Assembly: GCA_002495055.1 (NCBI GenBank)
Contig: DADR01000026.1
Coordinates: 1 to 64,000, forward strand
Reading direction: 5' to 3'
Length of the DNA stretch: 64,000 nucleotides
Origin: Methanoregula sp. UBA247
GTDB taxonomy: Archaea; Halobacteriota; Methanomicrobia; Methanomicrobiales; Methanospirillaceae
In this document: piece after piece, positions 8,151 through 18,300 of the stretch
Numbering within the stretch: the first letter of the stretch is position 1
How the letters are laid out: every line of letters starts with the position of its first letter
Notes under the pieces: generated by a model
What the model was told of the DNA's origin: nothing
Database searches by the model: none
Seen by the model: the letters and a program-made list of their open reading frames with translations, nothing else
Position numbers and translations under genes: made by a program

Positions 8151-9503
8151 GTGGGCGAGATTTCATTATTGCATATAGGTGACATCCATTTTGGAGATCA
8201 CATTACTAAATGTAACGTTATTCAGAAATGTGAGACCTACAAATCCAATGAAATCTCTGAAGTAGTTCTAAGTGATTTTCAAAAAATTCGATATGAACTT
8301 TTCAATTTGATGGAGAAACGCACGCATTCCGCAATTTTGTTAAGCGGAGATATTTGTTTTCATGGAAAAATTGAGAGTTATGAGCAATGTATTGAATTAA
8401 TGAAAAAGCAACTTCAAAATGATTTTTATCGGGATATAACTGATGAAAAAACGATTATTATTGCGGGAAACCATGATATTGATATCAAACAATCTAAAGA
8501 TATCGTCAATCCTGAAAGAAAATTTGAAAATTTTTTACAAATATTAGAAAAAAATGGGTTTCCAAAATTTCCGGTTTTGAAACCAAACTCAATAATTTAT
8601 GAAAAGCCTGATATTGGTAAAATTCTTCTGATTTCGGCAAATTCGTGCATTCATTGGGCAGATCCATCATTTCATCCACACAATTTGGTAAGCATCGTTC
8701 AAGGTTTGTCAGAACAAGGAAAATTGGATAAAGCGGAAACTTCCGAACTTGTAAAAAGATGCTTTGATCCGGAAAAGTCAGATTCTGATATAAATGACGT
8801 ACCATATCTTGAAAATATTCAAGAGATTGTTGATTTAATCCGAGAAAATGATGATGCATTTCCAATTCTTTTTTTGCACCATAATATTTTACCTAAAACA
8901 TATTACAAAAAAAAGGTGTACAACGGATTACTAAATGCCGGGGGTCTTCGTAATGAGCTCCATAAATTAAATAGACCCGTAATGGTTCTTCACGGTCACC
9001 TTCATGTAGATCCAATTGAGGTTATTACTTGTCCAAAGGCAGAATATAACAAATCAAAAATCATCTGTGTGTCTGCACCCCTTCTTTTTCCAACTCAATT
9101 AGATTATTTTAATATATGCGGCTTTAACGAAGTAAAAATAATTTTTAGTAAATCTCAGGAAAAGAAACCTATTGGATGTCAAATAAATTTTTATCGTCCA
9201 ATTTCAAAATCAAAAAAACCAGCCATTGTAAAATTTTTTACACCTCCTGACAGCAATAAATTACTTTCTGACTTTGAAAGAGAGTTATTAAACATCATTT
9301 ATGATAATCGACAATTGCTGTATTTATCAACACTTTTTGAAATGATGCAAAGGAGTAGTTATCCAAATTTATCTATAATAGAGATTAATGATGCTGTAAG
9401 TCGATTATCTTGGTTGGGATTGGTTCAATTTTGGGATTCGGAAACTGAAGTGGACGATGAAGCAAATTTTGGATTTCGTAAAGTAGGGAGGCTCATTTCA
9501 TGA
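8151..9503 (+). CDS. Calcineurin-like metallophosphoesterase with C-terminal winged helix
   Basis: This 450-residue protein contains every metal-binding motif of the superfamily: GDIHFGD (residue 9), LLSGDICFHG (about 66), AGNHDID (about 106), FLHHN (about 243) and HGHLHVD (about 282). It should therefore be a two-metal phosphodiesterase, nuclease or phosphatase. The last 90 residues look like a winged helix (ERELLNIIYDNRQLLYLSTLFEMM... ). The GTG start is supported by a TGAGG ribosome site 8-12 bp upstream. It is the first gene of a three-gene operon and overlaps the ATPase gene by 4 bp (ATGA). Mre11-Rad50-like pairing of a phosphoesterase with an ATPase is a loose analogy only. Confidence 0.88.
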   Translation: MGEISLLHIGDIHFGDHITKCNVIQKCETYKSNEISEVVLSDFQKIRYELFNLMEKRTHSAILLSGDICFHGKIESYEQCIELMKKQLQNDFYRDITDEKTIIIAGNHDIDIKQSKDIVNPERKFENFLQILEKNGFPKFPVLKPNSIIYEKPDIGKILLISANSCIHWADPSFHPHNLVSIVQGLSEQGKLDKAETSELVKRCFDPEKSDSDINDVPYLENIQEIVDLIRENDDAFPILFLHHNILPKTYYKKKVYNGLLNAGGLRNELHKLNRPVMVLHGHLHVDPIEVITCPKAEYNKSKIICVSAPLLFPTQLDYFNICGFNEVKIIFSKSQEKKPIGCQINFYRPISKSKKPAIVKFFTPPDSNKLLSDFERELLNIIYDNRQLLYLSTLFEMMQRSSYPNLSIIEINDAVSRLSWLGLVQFWDSETEVDDEANFGFRKVGRLIS

Positions 9504-11638
9504 ATGACTCAATAGATTCTCCATTCTCTTATGACAGATGGGAGAAAGATAAGGACCATTTAATCTGGTTACCAGATGACTTCTATACTTGGGAAGACCC
9601 CAAAAATCTATTCATTTTTGGTTCGAGAGGGACAGGTAAAACAACACTATTGAAAGCATTTGGATGGTTTGAGCGGCTTTACAATGAATCTCTTAAAGAA
9701 CAGGTTCGAGATTCTGAAGGTTTATTCTTTAAGCGATATATTGGGATTTATATCGACGCACTTGACCTTCCATTATCGGATTTCTCAAAATCATTTGAAT
9801 ATCTCGAGATGGAAAACGACGAGATTAAAAAGAAAATAACCAACAAGGAACAAAAAAATGTGAAATTGCTGAAGGAAAGAATCCAGCATAACGAAGAAAA
9901 GCAGTTAAAAATTGCCAAGGCATTTTCTATTTACTTGGAATTAATCTTCCTTCAACTTTTAATCAACGCAATAAGAGAATTACGTTCGAAAAACTACTTA
10001 GATTTTTCAACCGATTCTGAGAATGAGGTAATCAAAAAAATACTCGAAGAACGTCCTGAAATTGGATCTTATCTGGAGACGAATGAAAATCTTCGAATAA
10101 ATGATCTAAAATTTGTATTTAAAAAGATGGGCGAGGATGTCTCGAACGGCATTTCAGATAAGAAATCTTCAGGGAAACAACTACGCTCTCGTGAAATAGG
10201 TAAGATTTTGCGAGAGATCGGTATTAAATTATTAGATTTATGTGCAAATAGTGGAAAGGACTCCGTTCGCAAAATCACCTGGACCTTGAAAATTTGCATC
10301 GATCAAGTTGAAAGTTTTGAAGTGTGGCAACAAAAGATTGTCAACACCCTTATCGCCAAGAATATCAGTAATGTTTCGTTTATTATCGCTTCGAATAGTG
10401 AATATATTGAGAAAGATTTGACTTTCATTCGAAATCATTCTCTTTCCGCTGATGATCGGCTTATCTACAATATAGATTCACAATATGAAGAACATCCGAA
10501 GAAATTTAAAAAATTGATACAAGGTGTTGTAAAGTTGCGTATTGAAAGATATTGCAAAAAAAGAGGATTCCCGTGTGACAATCCCGAGTTTAATTTATTA
10601 AAAATTCTTGGGAACTTTACAATTAACGATCAACTAGATCTTGTTATTCAAGAAACACAACAGTCTGATGCTTTAGCATTTAGACAAAAAGTTATTGAAT
10701 TTCGACCAGTCTGGAATAAGATTTTTCATAAAAATAAAAACAAATTATTGAAAATTGATACAACATTTAACGAGGATAATGATGATATAGATTATGACGA
10801 TTCATCTGATACATTGCCCTACACTGAATATTATCTAATAGAAAAATTGAACCTGCAATTACCCTCTGAAAATGATATCGAACAAATATACAAATTGCTA
10901 TCTGCATATTTGAACAAAAAGAAAGTTGCGGCGATGTTATGTATTTGCTCTGAGTATAAGCAGCAGATTCCGTTTTCAGGATATAAAATGATAATGATGC
11001 TTAGTGACAATTGTATTAGGGATTTTCTGAGACAAATGAAATATATTTTCGCATCTTTATCAGAATCTCAACAAAAAAATTTTGTTAACATTCAGATAAA
11101 AAGTGACAATCAAAAGAAAGCTATTCTTAAAGCAAGTAAAGAAAAGTACGATAAAATCAAAACAACGTCGACTTATAGCCAAACAGAAACTGAAAACTTA
11201 ATAAAAACACTTGGTTTGATTACCTCTGGTTTGCAAATATCCTGTAAAACTCAAAGCCCACTTATTAATCCCGAAAAAGGAATTTTTTATCTAAATTATG
11301 CGTCCATAATTAATACTGCCGATTATTACAGGCTTCTCGAATTAATTAACTCTGCAAAAAATAACTATTTTATTTTAGTAAAAGAACAGAAATCAAACAA
11401 AGCAGGACTTATCCAGTTCCAAAAAATCCGATTGCATAGATTATTTTCCCCAGTTTTTAAATTTTCATACCGCGGAGCATACCATAATGTTCCCATTGAT
11501 CCGAAAATCCTTGTTGAAATTTGTACCTCAAAAGATATTGAGTACCATAGTTACGCAAGGACAACGATTATGAAGAAAATATTCGATGTAAAATTGAAGG
11601 AACCTTCAAAATTTCGAACACTTGATCAGTGGGAATAA
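9500..11638 (+). CDS. AAA-like P-loop ATPase of a putative defence operon
   Basis: The 712-residue protein has a Walker A motif FGSRGTGKTTLL at about residues 40-51, a Walker B-like KICIDQVESFE at about 264-274 and a sensor-like FIIASNSEY near 294. These indicate an ATPase/NTPase of the STAND/KAP/AAA type. A coiled, highly charged stretch (about residues 85-130) sits between Walker A and Walker B. The 400-residue C-terminal part has no motif I recognise and could be a sensor or effector. It is translationally coupled to the metallophosphoesterase upstream and abuts the next gene by 1 bp. The gene is very AT-rich. Confidence 0.8.
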   Translation: MNDSIDSPFSYDRWEKDKDHLIWLPDDFYTWEDPKNLFIFGSRGTGKTTLLKAFGWFERLYNESLKEQVRDSEGLFFKRYIGIYIDALDLPLSDFSKSFEYLEMENDEIKKKITNKEQKNVKLLKERIQHNEEKQLKIAKAFSIYLELIFLQLLINAIRELRSKNYLDFSTDSENEVIKKILEERPEIGSYLETNENLRINDLKFVFKKMGEDVSNGISDKKSSGKQLRSREIGKILREIGIKLLDLCANSGKDSVRKITWTLKICIDQVESFEVWQQKIVNTLIAKNISNVSFIIASNSEYIEKDLTFIRNHSLSADDRLIYNIDSQYEEHPKKFKKLIQGVVKLRIERYCKKRGFPCDNPEFNLLKILGNFTINDQLDLVIQETQQSDALAFRQKVIEFRPVWNKIFHKNKNKLLKIDTTFNEDNDDIDYDDSSDTLPYTEYYLIEKLNLQLPSENDIEQIYKLLSAYLNKKKVAAMLCICSEYKQQIPFSGYKMIMMLSDNCIRDFLRQMKYIFASLSESQQKNFVNIQIKSDNQKKAILKASKEKYDKIKTTSTYSQTETENLIKTLGLITSGLQISCKTQSPLINPEKGIFYLNYASIINTADYYRLLELINSAKNNYFILVKEQKSNKAGLIQFQKIRLHRLFSPVFKFSYRGAYHNVPIDPKILVEICTSKDIEYHSYARTTIMKKIFDVKLKEPSKFRTLDQWE

Positions 11639-11639
11639 T

Positions 11640-12722
11640 ATGACAATTTGTTATGAAAAACATTTGAAGGGAGAATCATCAAAATTTAAAAAATATGAGA
11701 AAATTGACGAAGATTTCGATTTATTCATCTTTACTGTCGGTTGGGAATCTCGCTGCGTTGAAATCCTTGACTATTTCTCTCAAAACTCAAAAATTAAGAA
11801 TGCCTTAGTTTTGTCGTTCTCTAAAGAAAATGAAAAAGGATATGATCAACAGCATTATGCTGAAATCGAAAAATTTATTCAAAAAAATAAATTAAAATCA
11901 GAACCGCTAGAAATGATGGAAGATAAATACGTCGAAAAAAAGCAATCTTGGCTTGGAGAGGATAAGGTTCCGATTCGTTCAAAAATCATTTTTGATGAAA
12001 ATATAAAACAAATTTTTAATAAAATCAGTACTTATTTAAAAGATTCGGGAACCGTATTGAAAATCGGTTTTGATATTTCCTCATGCCCCCGACGGTATCT
12101 ATTATCAATTTTAGCATTTTGTATCAAAATGAATGTGAGTAAAAAAATCACTTTTTTTTATAGTGAAGGTGTATATCAAAAGGATTCATTCGACGAGAAT
12201 AAGTATAAGTTTACATTAGGAAGGTGGGTACTCACAGATCTCACAATGTTCAAAAATCGTTTTGAAGCAGATGTGAAAACCAATTATTTAATATCGGTAG
12301 GATTTGAGAGCAATCGATATCGCGGAATTATTTCAGATAGATCGTTAAAAAATGTAAGTTTTATCTTACCGATTCCTGGATATTCTGAAGAATACACACA
12401 CACAATGGAAGAAGAGTTGAAAACCTTAAAACGAGAACGATATATTACGAAAAATGGAGACAATTTTGCAACAGTTGAAGCCGGTGATGCGATTGAAATG
12501 TGGGAAACATTAAAATTACCTCAATTTAATAAGAAAAATTTTCAAATGGTCTATCTTCCGTTTGGGCCGAAGCCTCATATTCTTGGAATGGGTTTACATG
12601 CAATTTTAAACAATACCGTTGTACTCTATCGTCTATCGATCGGGGGATACAAACGAACGGATGTGAAACCTAATGGAAATCTTTGGAGATACGAAATAAC
12701 AAATCTACTTTTATCTGAATAA
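11640..12722 (+). CDS. Third gene of phosphoesterase-ATPase operon: Rossmann-like protein, unknown
   Basis: A 360-residue protein with two strand-loop segments that look like repeated Rossmann-type folds: LFIFTVGWESRCVEIL (about residue 25) and LKIGFDISSCPRRYLLSIL (about 140), then LISVGFESNRYRG (about 215). The C-terminal part has conserved-looking loops: FGPKPHILGMGLHAI and LSIGGYKRTD. The ATG at 11640 was preferred over an in-frame TTG at 11622 because it starts 1 bp after the ATPase stop codon. A ligand-sensing (CARF-like) role is conceivable but unproven. It ends 4 bp from the end of the convergent DGQHR gene. Confidence 0.7.
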   Translation: MTICYEKHLKGESSKFKKYEKIDEDFDLFIFTVGWESRCVEILDYFSQNSKIKNALVLSFSKENEKGYDQQHYAEIEKFIQKNKLKSEPLEMMEDKYVEKKQSWLGEDKVPIRSKIIFDENIKQIFNKISTYLKDSGTVLKIGFDISSCPRRYLLSILAFCIKMNVSKKITFFYSEGVYQKDSFDENKYKFTLGRWVLTDLTMFKNRFEADVKTNYLISVGFESNRYRGIISDRSLKNVSFILPIPGYSEEYTHTMEEELKTLKRERYITKNGDNFATVEAGDAIEMWETLKLPQFNKKNFQMVYLPFGPKPHILGMGLHAILNNTVVLYRLSIGGYKRTDVKPNGNLWRYEITNLLLSE

Positions 12723-12726
12723 AAAA

Positions 12727-14157
12727 TTATTTCTGGTTAGCTTGAGAAATCCCTTTCTCACATAGTTCCTTGAGCAAAACTTCGTATGCCTTCCGAACAC
12801 CTTTCCCTCCCCCTAAAAATGCAAATGGCGATGTATTTCTATCCCAATTAAAGTCATCAAGTGGGCTAAGGAATTTTTTAATCGATTCAGCATCATTTGG
12901 ATCGATTCCATCATTGAGACACCATGTGTAGATATCATTTGCGAGATAATTGAATGCATAAATCGAGGTAGTTCGAAGCATTAAGAATTGTTTCCGTGTT
13001 TTTTCGTCGAATGTTTCAGGGAACATTTCTCTGATACAAGCCCAATAATTAATTAAAAATGTCTTTTTCTGATAAAAATTTAATGCTTTAAATTCCTTAT
13101 TATCAAAGAGTAGTTTCAACGAGGAGACGAATGAAAATAACGGCACCGGATGACCATTATTTATTGTACCTCCGAGATTAATGAGACCGACAAAGGGTGA
13201 TGATTCCTTATTGAGTTCATTCACAACCGGGACAATCTCGGTTCGCCATTTCTCTTTGTCGATAATTGGAATTCCGGTGATTCCTGCTTTTAACGTTTTG
13301 TATGCTAGTTCATCTTTTAATGAGGGGTTGACTGGTTTTTGGGTTTTATTGATTATGAAGAAAAATGCACCCTCAAGTTCTGATTGTTTTATGGTGAGGT
13401 TATCGGGGGATTCTTTTCTCATTTTTTCGATGATTGCTTTGGCATCGACAAAAACAATCGGAATTTCGAAGGATAATAAATCGGTATATTTTTTAATTAA
13501 TTCCTCTCGGTTTGGCAATGAATGCTTCGTCTGTAATTTTTTAATTTCTCTGTATATTTCCTCAAAACCCCCGGTTCTTTGCTGTCCATCTAATATTGAA
13601 ATTGCACCTGGTCTTAATGGAATTTCGAGTATTCCGGTTTCCTCATCCGTTGACAAAAACTTTGCTTCACCGAAACTTGCCAAAATCGCAGGGACAATTG
13701 AGATGGAACAGCCTTCAAGATATTTTTTTATCTCGCTTGTTTTTTCTCGGAACTTTTCCCGCTGATATCCATCCAGTACCTCATCCCTCCACCGATCAGA
13801 GGTTGCTAACAATAAGAGCTCTTTTGCCTGAACCTTTCCGATATAAAGGGGCATTCCTTTCTGCTGAATTTTTATGACCCTAATTTTCAATTTCACATTA
13901 GCGATATTTTTCCAGATTCCTTCGAGAGGCTGTGATTTTATTTTTGGAAAATTTTGATAAATATCAATTATTTCCACCGTATTGAACTGATTGATATCGC
14001 TTTTAACATCATTTTGAGCAATATTCTCAATTGTTTGAGTCATTTTATCCGGAAAGAACAATGCGGGGTTGTTCCAACAGTTATCACATACAAATCTCCC
14101 ATCATACGGACCATGACGTTTATCTTTTATTTCAAACCCACACGACGAACAAATCAT
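12727..14157 (-). CDS. Zinc-ribbon plus DGQHR-domain (DndB/DpdB-like) protein
   Basis: This 476-residue protein begins with a four-cysteine zinc ribbon (CSSC at residue 3, CDNC near 24). It then has a ParB-like DGQHR domain whose signature is ISILDGQQRTGGF near residue 190, preceded by RPG and followed by helices. DGQHR proteins include DndB of phosphorothioation systems and DpdB of 7-deazaguanine insertion systems, where they control or support DNA modification. Here Gln replaces His in the signature (DGQQR). It is the last gene of the six-gene minus-strand operon and overlaps the radical SAM gene by 4 bp, which ties the two proteins together. The zinc ribbon could bind DNA. Confidence 0.8.
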   Translation of the reverse strand: MICSSCGFEIKDKRHGPYDGRFVCDNCWNNPALFFPDKMTQTIENIAQNDVKSDINQFNTVEIIDIYQNFPKIKSQPLEGIWKNIANVKLKIRVIKIQQKGMPLYIGKVQAKELLLLATSDRWRDEVLDGYQREKFREKTSEIKKYLEGCSISIVPAILASFGEAKFLSTDEETGILEIPLRPGAISILDGQQRTGGFEEIYREIKKLQTKHSLPNREELIKKYTDLLSFEIPIVFVDAKAIIEKMRKESPDNLTIKQSELEGAFFFIINKTQKPVNPSLKDELAYKTLKAGITGIPIIDKEKWRTEIVPVVNELNKESSPFVGLINLGGTINNGHPVPLFSFVSSLKLLFDNKEFKALNFYQKKTFLINYWACIREMFPETFDEKTRKQFLMLRTTSIYAFNYLANDIYTWCLNDGIDPNDAESIKKFLSPLDDFNWDRNTSPFAFLGGGKGVRKAYEVLLKELCEKGISQANQK

Positions 14158-15233
14158 TTTGATTCTCCTGATTTTTCTGCATATAGTTCAAAAGCCTCTT
14201 CAAAACCCGATGCATTATTGAATTTATTTACCAGACCCTCATAAGCTGGGAATGCCCCTCCATACCCGATCACTCGTCGTGCATGTTGTACGAGCTCGAT
14301 CGTGTGATTGCTCCATAACGGTGATATGTAAGAATTTTTCCCAATTGTGAAAAGTGATTCATATCGCATTGGATAACAGACAACACCCCAGTTTAAAATA
14401 TCCCTCACACGATTGAAAAACTCATCCGGGGTTTCAGTGTAATTAAACAGTGTATAAACAAAAATATCCCGTTTCTTAATACCAACGTCAAGTAGTCTCT
14501 CAACTGCTTGTTTTACAAATTTTTGCTGACCGTGGGAATCGTAAGCAAGACGGATTGTCGAATCCAATTTTAATGATGCGATCTTTTTTGCCACGGGCTC
14601 TGTAATAAATCTCGCGTCAATTCCCTGATTGAAATCTATTTTTTTATCAAAGTCGATGAGTTCTTTGAATATATTCATCCGATATTTGTTTGCCAAAAAG
14701 TTGTTATCGAAAAAGATTATTTTTGAATGTCTATCTAAAACGAATGGCTTTATGCTCTTTCGTAGAGAGCTCATCTTTCCTTCAAGGCGGGGCACCGCAC
14801 AAAAGTCACAATTATTGCAACATCCCCGTGATGAGAAAACAATACTCCCATCCCAATCCGGAACTAAATCATAATCAGGCATTAAATTTTCAGCATCTGT
14901 GAAAATTCCTTTGAAGATATGGTCCGCTCTGGACATTTTTGCATGTTCGGGCATGAGAGATGCATAAACCCCGCCGAGCCAAATTTCTGCCTTGGGAAAT
15001 TCGTTTTTATAATAAGCAACTGCATCCCAAACTGGTTTCCAGGTCCAGGTAAAAAGGCTCGTGATGTAAATTTTCTTCGGAGTTTTTTTTGGTTTCCTCT
15101 GATCTTGATTCTTAAAATCAATATATTCGGTTCGGTCTCCTTTTGATTTATGATAGGTGGAGAGCTTTAGCAGACCAATCGGAGGGAACTTTGAATAATA
15201 CGCTGGTTCGACAAGAAGGATATGATTGGCCAT
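14154..15233 (-). CDS. Radical SAM enzyme with cobalamin-like N-terminal domain
   Basis: About 359 residues. The N-terminal 110 resemble the B12-binding-type Rossmann domain of B12-radical SAM enzymes (SKFPPIGLLKLSTYHKSKGD; IWLGGVYASLMPEHA), but the cobalamin ligand motif DxHxxG is not visible. The radical SAM core carries the CxxxCxxC iron-sulfur motif as SRGCCNNCDFCAV near residue 135. It should cleave S-adenosylmethionine to start a radical reaction. The substrate is unknown; coupling to a DndB-like DGQHR gene suggests DNA as target (inference). The ATG at 15233 was chosen over an overlapping TTG. About 100 bp separate it from the large gene upstream. Confidence 0.85.
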   Translation of the reverse strand: MANHILLVEPAYYSKFPPIGLLKLSTYHKSKGDRTEYIDFKNQDQRKPKKTPKKIYITSLFTWTWKPVWDAVAYYKNEFPKAEIWLGGVYASLMPEHAKMSRADHIFKGIFTDAENLMPDYDLVPDWDGSIVFSSRGCCNNCDFCAVPRLEGKMSSLRKSIKPFVLDRHSKIIFFDNNFLANKYRMNIFKELIDFDKKIDFNQGIDARFITEPVAKKIASLKLDSTIRLAYDSHGQQKFVKQAVERLLDVGIKKRDIFVYTLFNYTETPDEFFNRVRDILNWGVVCYPMRYESLFTIGKNSYISPLWSNHTIELVQHARRVIGYGGAFPAYEGLVNKFNNASGFEEAFELYAEKSGESK

Positions 15234-15333
15234 CAATGATAGTTTAGTGATCCGCTTTATTTAAGATCTGCGATTTGTTGGATCCTAGCTTCTTCATTTA
15301 TAAGGGTATCATTTTGAGAAGGCAAAAATATTA

Positions 15334-18300
15334 TTAGGCATTCTCCGGAAGTACAACAGAGATAATTGAGCATCGTTGAACCTTTCCCTCTATGCTCGCA
15401 TCTATCTCACTAAATTGGTCACTAATTCCACGAGTAACCCGTGCGATAGAACGTCCAATAATTTGAAGGATTGTGCCCACATCCCTTCCTTGAGAGTTAA
15501 TAATTTGATAATCATCGATAATCCGTTGGTGTCCGATTAAACGGCCTAATGCGAGCAGGTCCTTATCATTTTTAAAATAATAATGTTGGTGTTCATTTAT
15601 CGCGAAGGTACAATATTGTTTAAACGTATCCTTCGCGAGCGAGAGTCCGACAAATTGAGCAAGTTTGAATAATTTTTCATAGGTGATCTGATTTCTTCGA
15701 CCTGTGAATGTCTGTGTTAATTGGTCAGATGATAATTGTCCAAAATAAATATTGTTGGCATCACATAGCTGCTTATCCAGTTCTGCTGAGTTTGGCTCTC
15801 GCAATAAAATTTGTATCATTTTGAATAGAGCTAAGTTTTGTGTTTCATCTAGCCAATACATTTTTTTCATGGGATCTGCAGGATACTCCCTATTATAATC
15901 TACAGAATTTAGCGTCTCGTAAAAAAGTCTTAAGCAATAAAACGGTTCAAAAATTTGTTCAAGAGATATCCCCTTCTCCTGAACAAAATCTCTTAAAAGG
16001 AAGTTGTCAATACTTTCACGCTCAATAGACTCAATATAGAGTATTTCATCGTCTTCTGCCAAATCATCGACTTGAGTTAAAACAAAATCTTCGCCACTTC
16101 TTTTCCGTATCAACGTTCCACTCATAAACGAAATACTGTCTTCCGTGCCGTCATCAAATTTTATTTTAAGAGTGATTTGTTCTCGATGAATCGGCGAAAC
16201 GGCGTAGGACGGTTTCGCATATTCGATACTACTCACGGCTTTCTTTTTGCCAATACGAGTCCAAATCTCCTTCAATGTAATTAGCTCTTCTTTTTCGTCT
16301 TCCGAGGCTCTTGATTCATCGAGCAATTCTGTACGAACAGCTGCATCAAAGACGGTATCACCATCTGCAATTTTTTGGGGAATGATATCCTCGATTGAAG
16401 GTTTTTGAGGAAAGTCAAATCTTTTTGATTTATTCATATGCTCAAGCGAATAGAGTAAATCTACATTGGAAATTCTTGTGGGCTCTTCTGAGAAAATTTC
16501 TTTGTAAAGCCCAAATTGTTTAGCTATATGTTGCAGGTTTCTTCCAGGATATGCGAAAAAAACAATTTCTTTAAACGGCAGAAGGAGTGCATCATAACCT
16601 TGGGAAATACATAACTCCCCGTTCGAAATTGTTTGAAAAGGTACGGGGCCTGGCATTAACAGCCTGCTTTTCACAATTTTTTCTTGTGAACCGTGACAAA
16701 TCGAAGAGAGATCAATTAAATCGAGGTCTAATTGAACCTGGTGCGTTTTTGACGATGTGCTCGTGGAAGTGAGGTATTTTATCAGATAACTCAATGAATT
16801 TGAGTATAGTTTGCTTTCATTGGAAAAACCTGACAAATACATTTCAAAATATTGTCCGTCTGGTGTAATTTTTAAACGGTAGAGCTCTAGCCCCTTGCAG
16901 TATTCTTTTCGATAACGGGTTTTATTGAATTCTTCAATCCTAACGTATGGGATTTGAATTTTTATTGCAACAGAAATCTCTAGAAAATCTGGTTCTTTAG
17001 TCAATGACACTTCGATAGGATACTTCTTTTCCCGATCAATATTCCCATGAACTCGCTCATAGGAAGGAATTTTGATGGCCTTATCTTCAAAAACTACTAT
17101 TTCTTCGGTTCCTACTTTGATGATAATTTTATTGGTTTTTTTAATCACATTCGGAAGTTTGATATGATTCAGTAAAAATGAGAAGCTATCAAGGAAATAT
17201 TGCAGAGATTCAAAATTATTTTTTCTAGTTTCAAAAAATGGATGCAGTTTCGGAATTATCACACTGATTTCTTCACTTGAATTTTCTCCGCTGTGGAATA
17301 ATTTAATTTTTTTAGCTGCCTTTTGAATTTCCTCTATAAGGTAAATCTGAAGAAGTGTTTTTTTATTCAAGGCGGAATACGTTCTCAATCCTCGCAGTTC
17401 CCGGGATATATCCTGACATGACTCAATGTCCGAGCATAAGCTTTGGAATGACTGGAAAGAATGACTATCCCCAGCCGTCTTGAATTTTAAAAAATCTTGA
17501 ATTGTGACATATCTGATCGCTTTAATCCTGTCAACATATGACCTAACCTTAATTTCTGAAGGAATGAGAAAAGAGTCGATTATTGTTGGAAATATGAGAA
17601 TATTTTTTGTAAAATTATCAACAATATTTTCAAATTTTACACTATCCCTGATATTCTGTAATCGATTGTCAACAGTAGAATAGGAACCCGTCAAGGATTT
17701 GAGAGAGATCGACTGACTGTCTTGTTGAGTAGGGAGGACGAAAACTGAAATATTTGATTTATTTGCATTTTCAGGGTAATACACGGTATTCCATAAATTT
17801 CCCTCTAACGAAAGTGGCAAAGCGGATGCAGGTGGTTTTTGAAATTTATTTTTTGATTCCAAACAGAATCTTTTTCCAAAATGAAAAATCTCAATATGCG
17901 GATTATTTTTAATATCCGGATCGGATAGAAAATCGTTTAATCCTCTTAAATATGGCCATGAAAAGTGTAAAACCAGTTTTAATTTTAGATCCCCTGTCTT
18001 CTTAATCAGGTTTTTTAAATGGTCAAATTGAAAATGCCGCTCATTAATTGATTCAAGAATAACCATTCTTGGATTAAAATCTTTGATGTTGTAATTTGTT
18101 TCCTTAAACTGAATTTTACTTACTTCGGTGATATTCGAAGGGATGGAGTATTCGATCGGGATTAAAACAATCTTAGGACTCTTGTTATAATCTCCGTTTC
18201 GTAATTTCTCGGTAACTGCCTTTTCATAGGCATACCGGTAATCACTTATTCCATGAACTGGATATTTTTCAATAATCAGATCGAATAATTCGTTTTTTTC

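Noticed and set aside
8151..9503. Reading the phosphoesterase as an Mre11 repair nuclease
   Set aside because: The C-terminal winged helix and the ATPase partner lack Mre11/Rad50-specific features such as a long coiled coil with a zinc hook.
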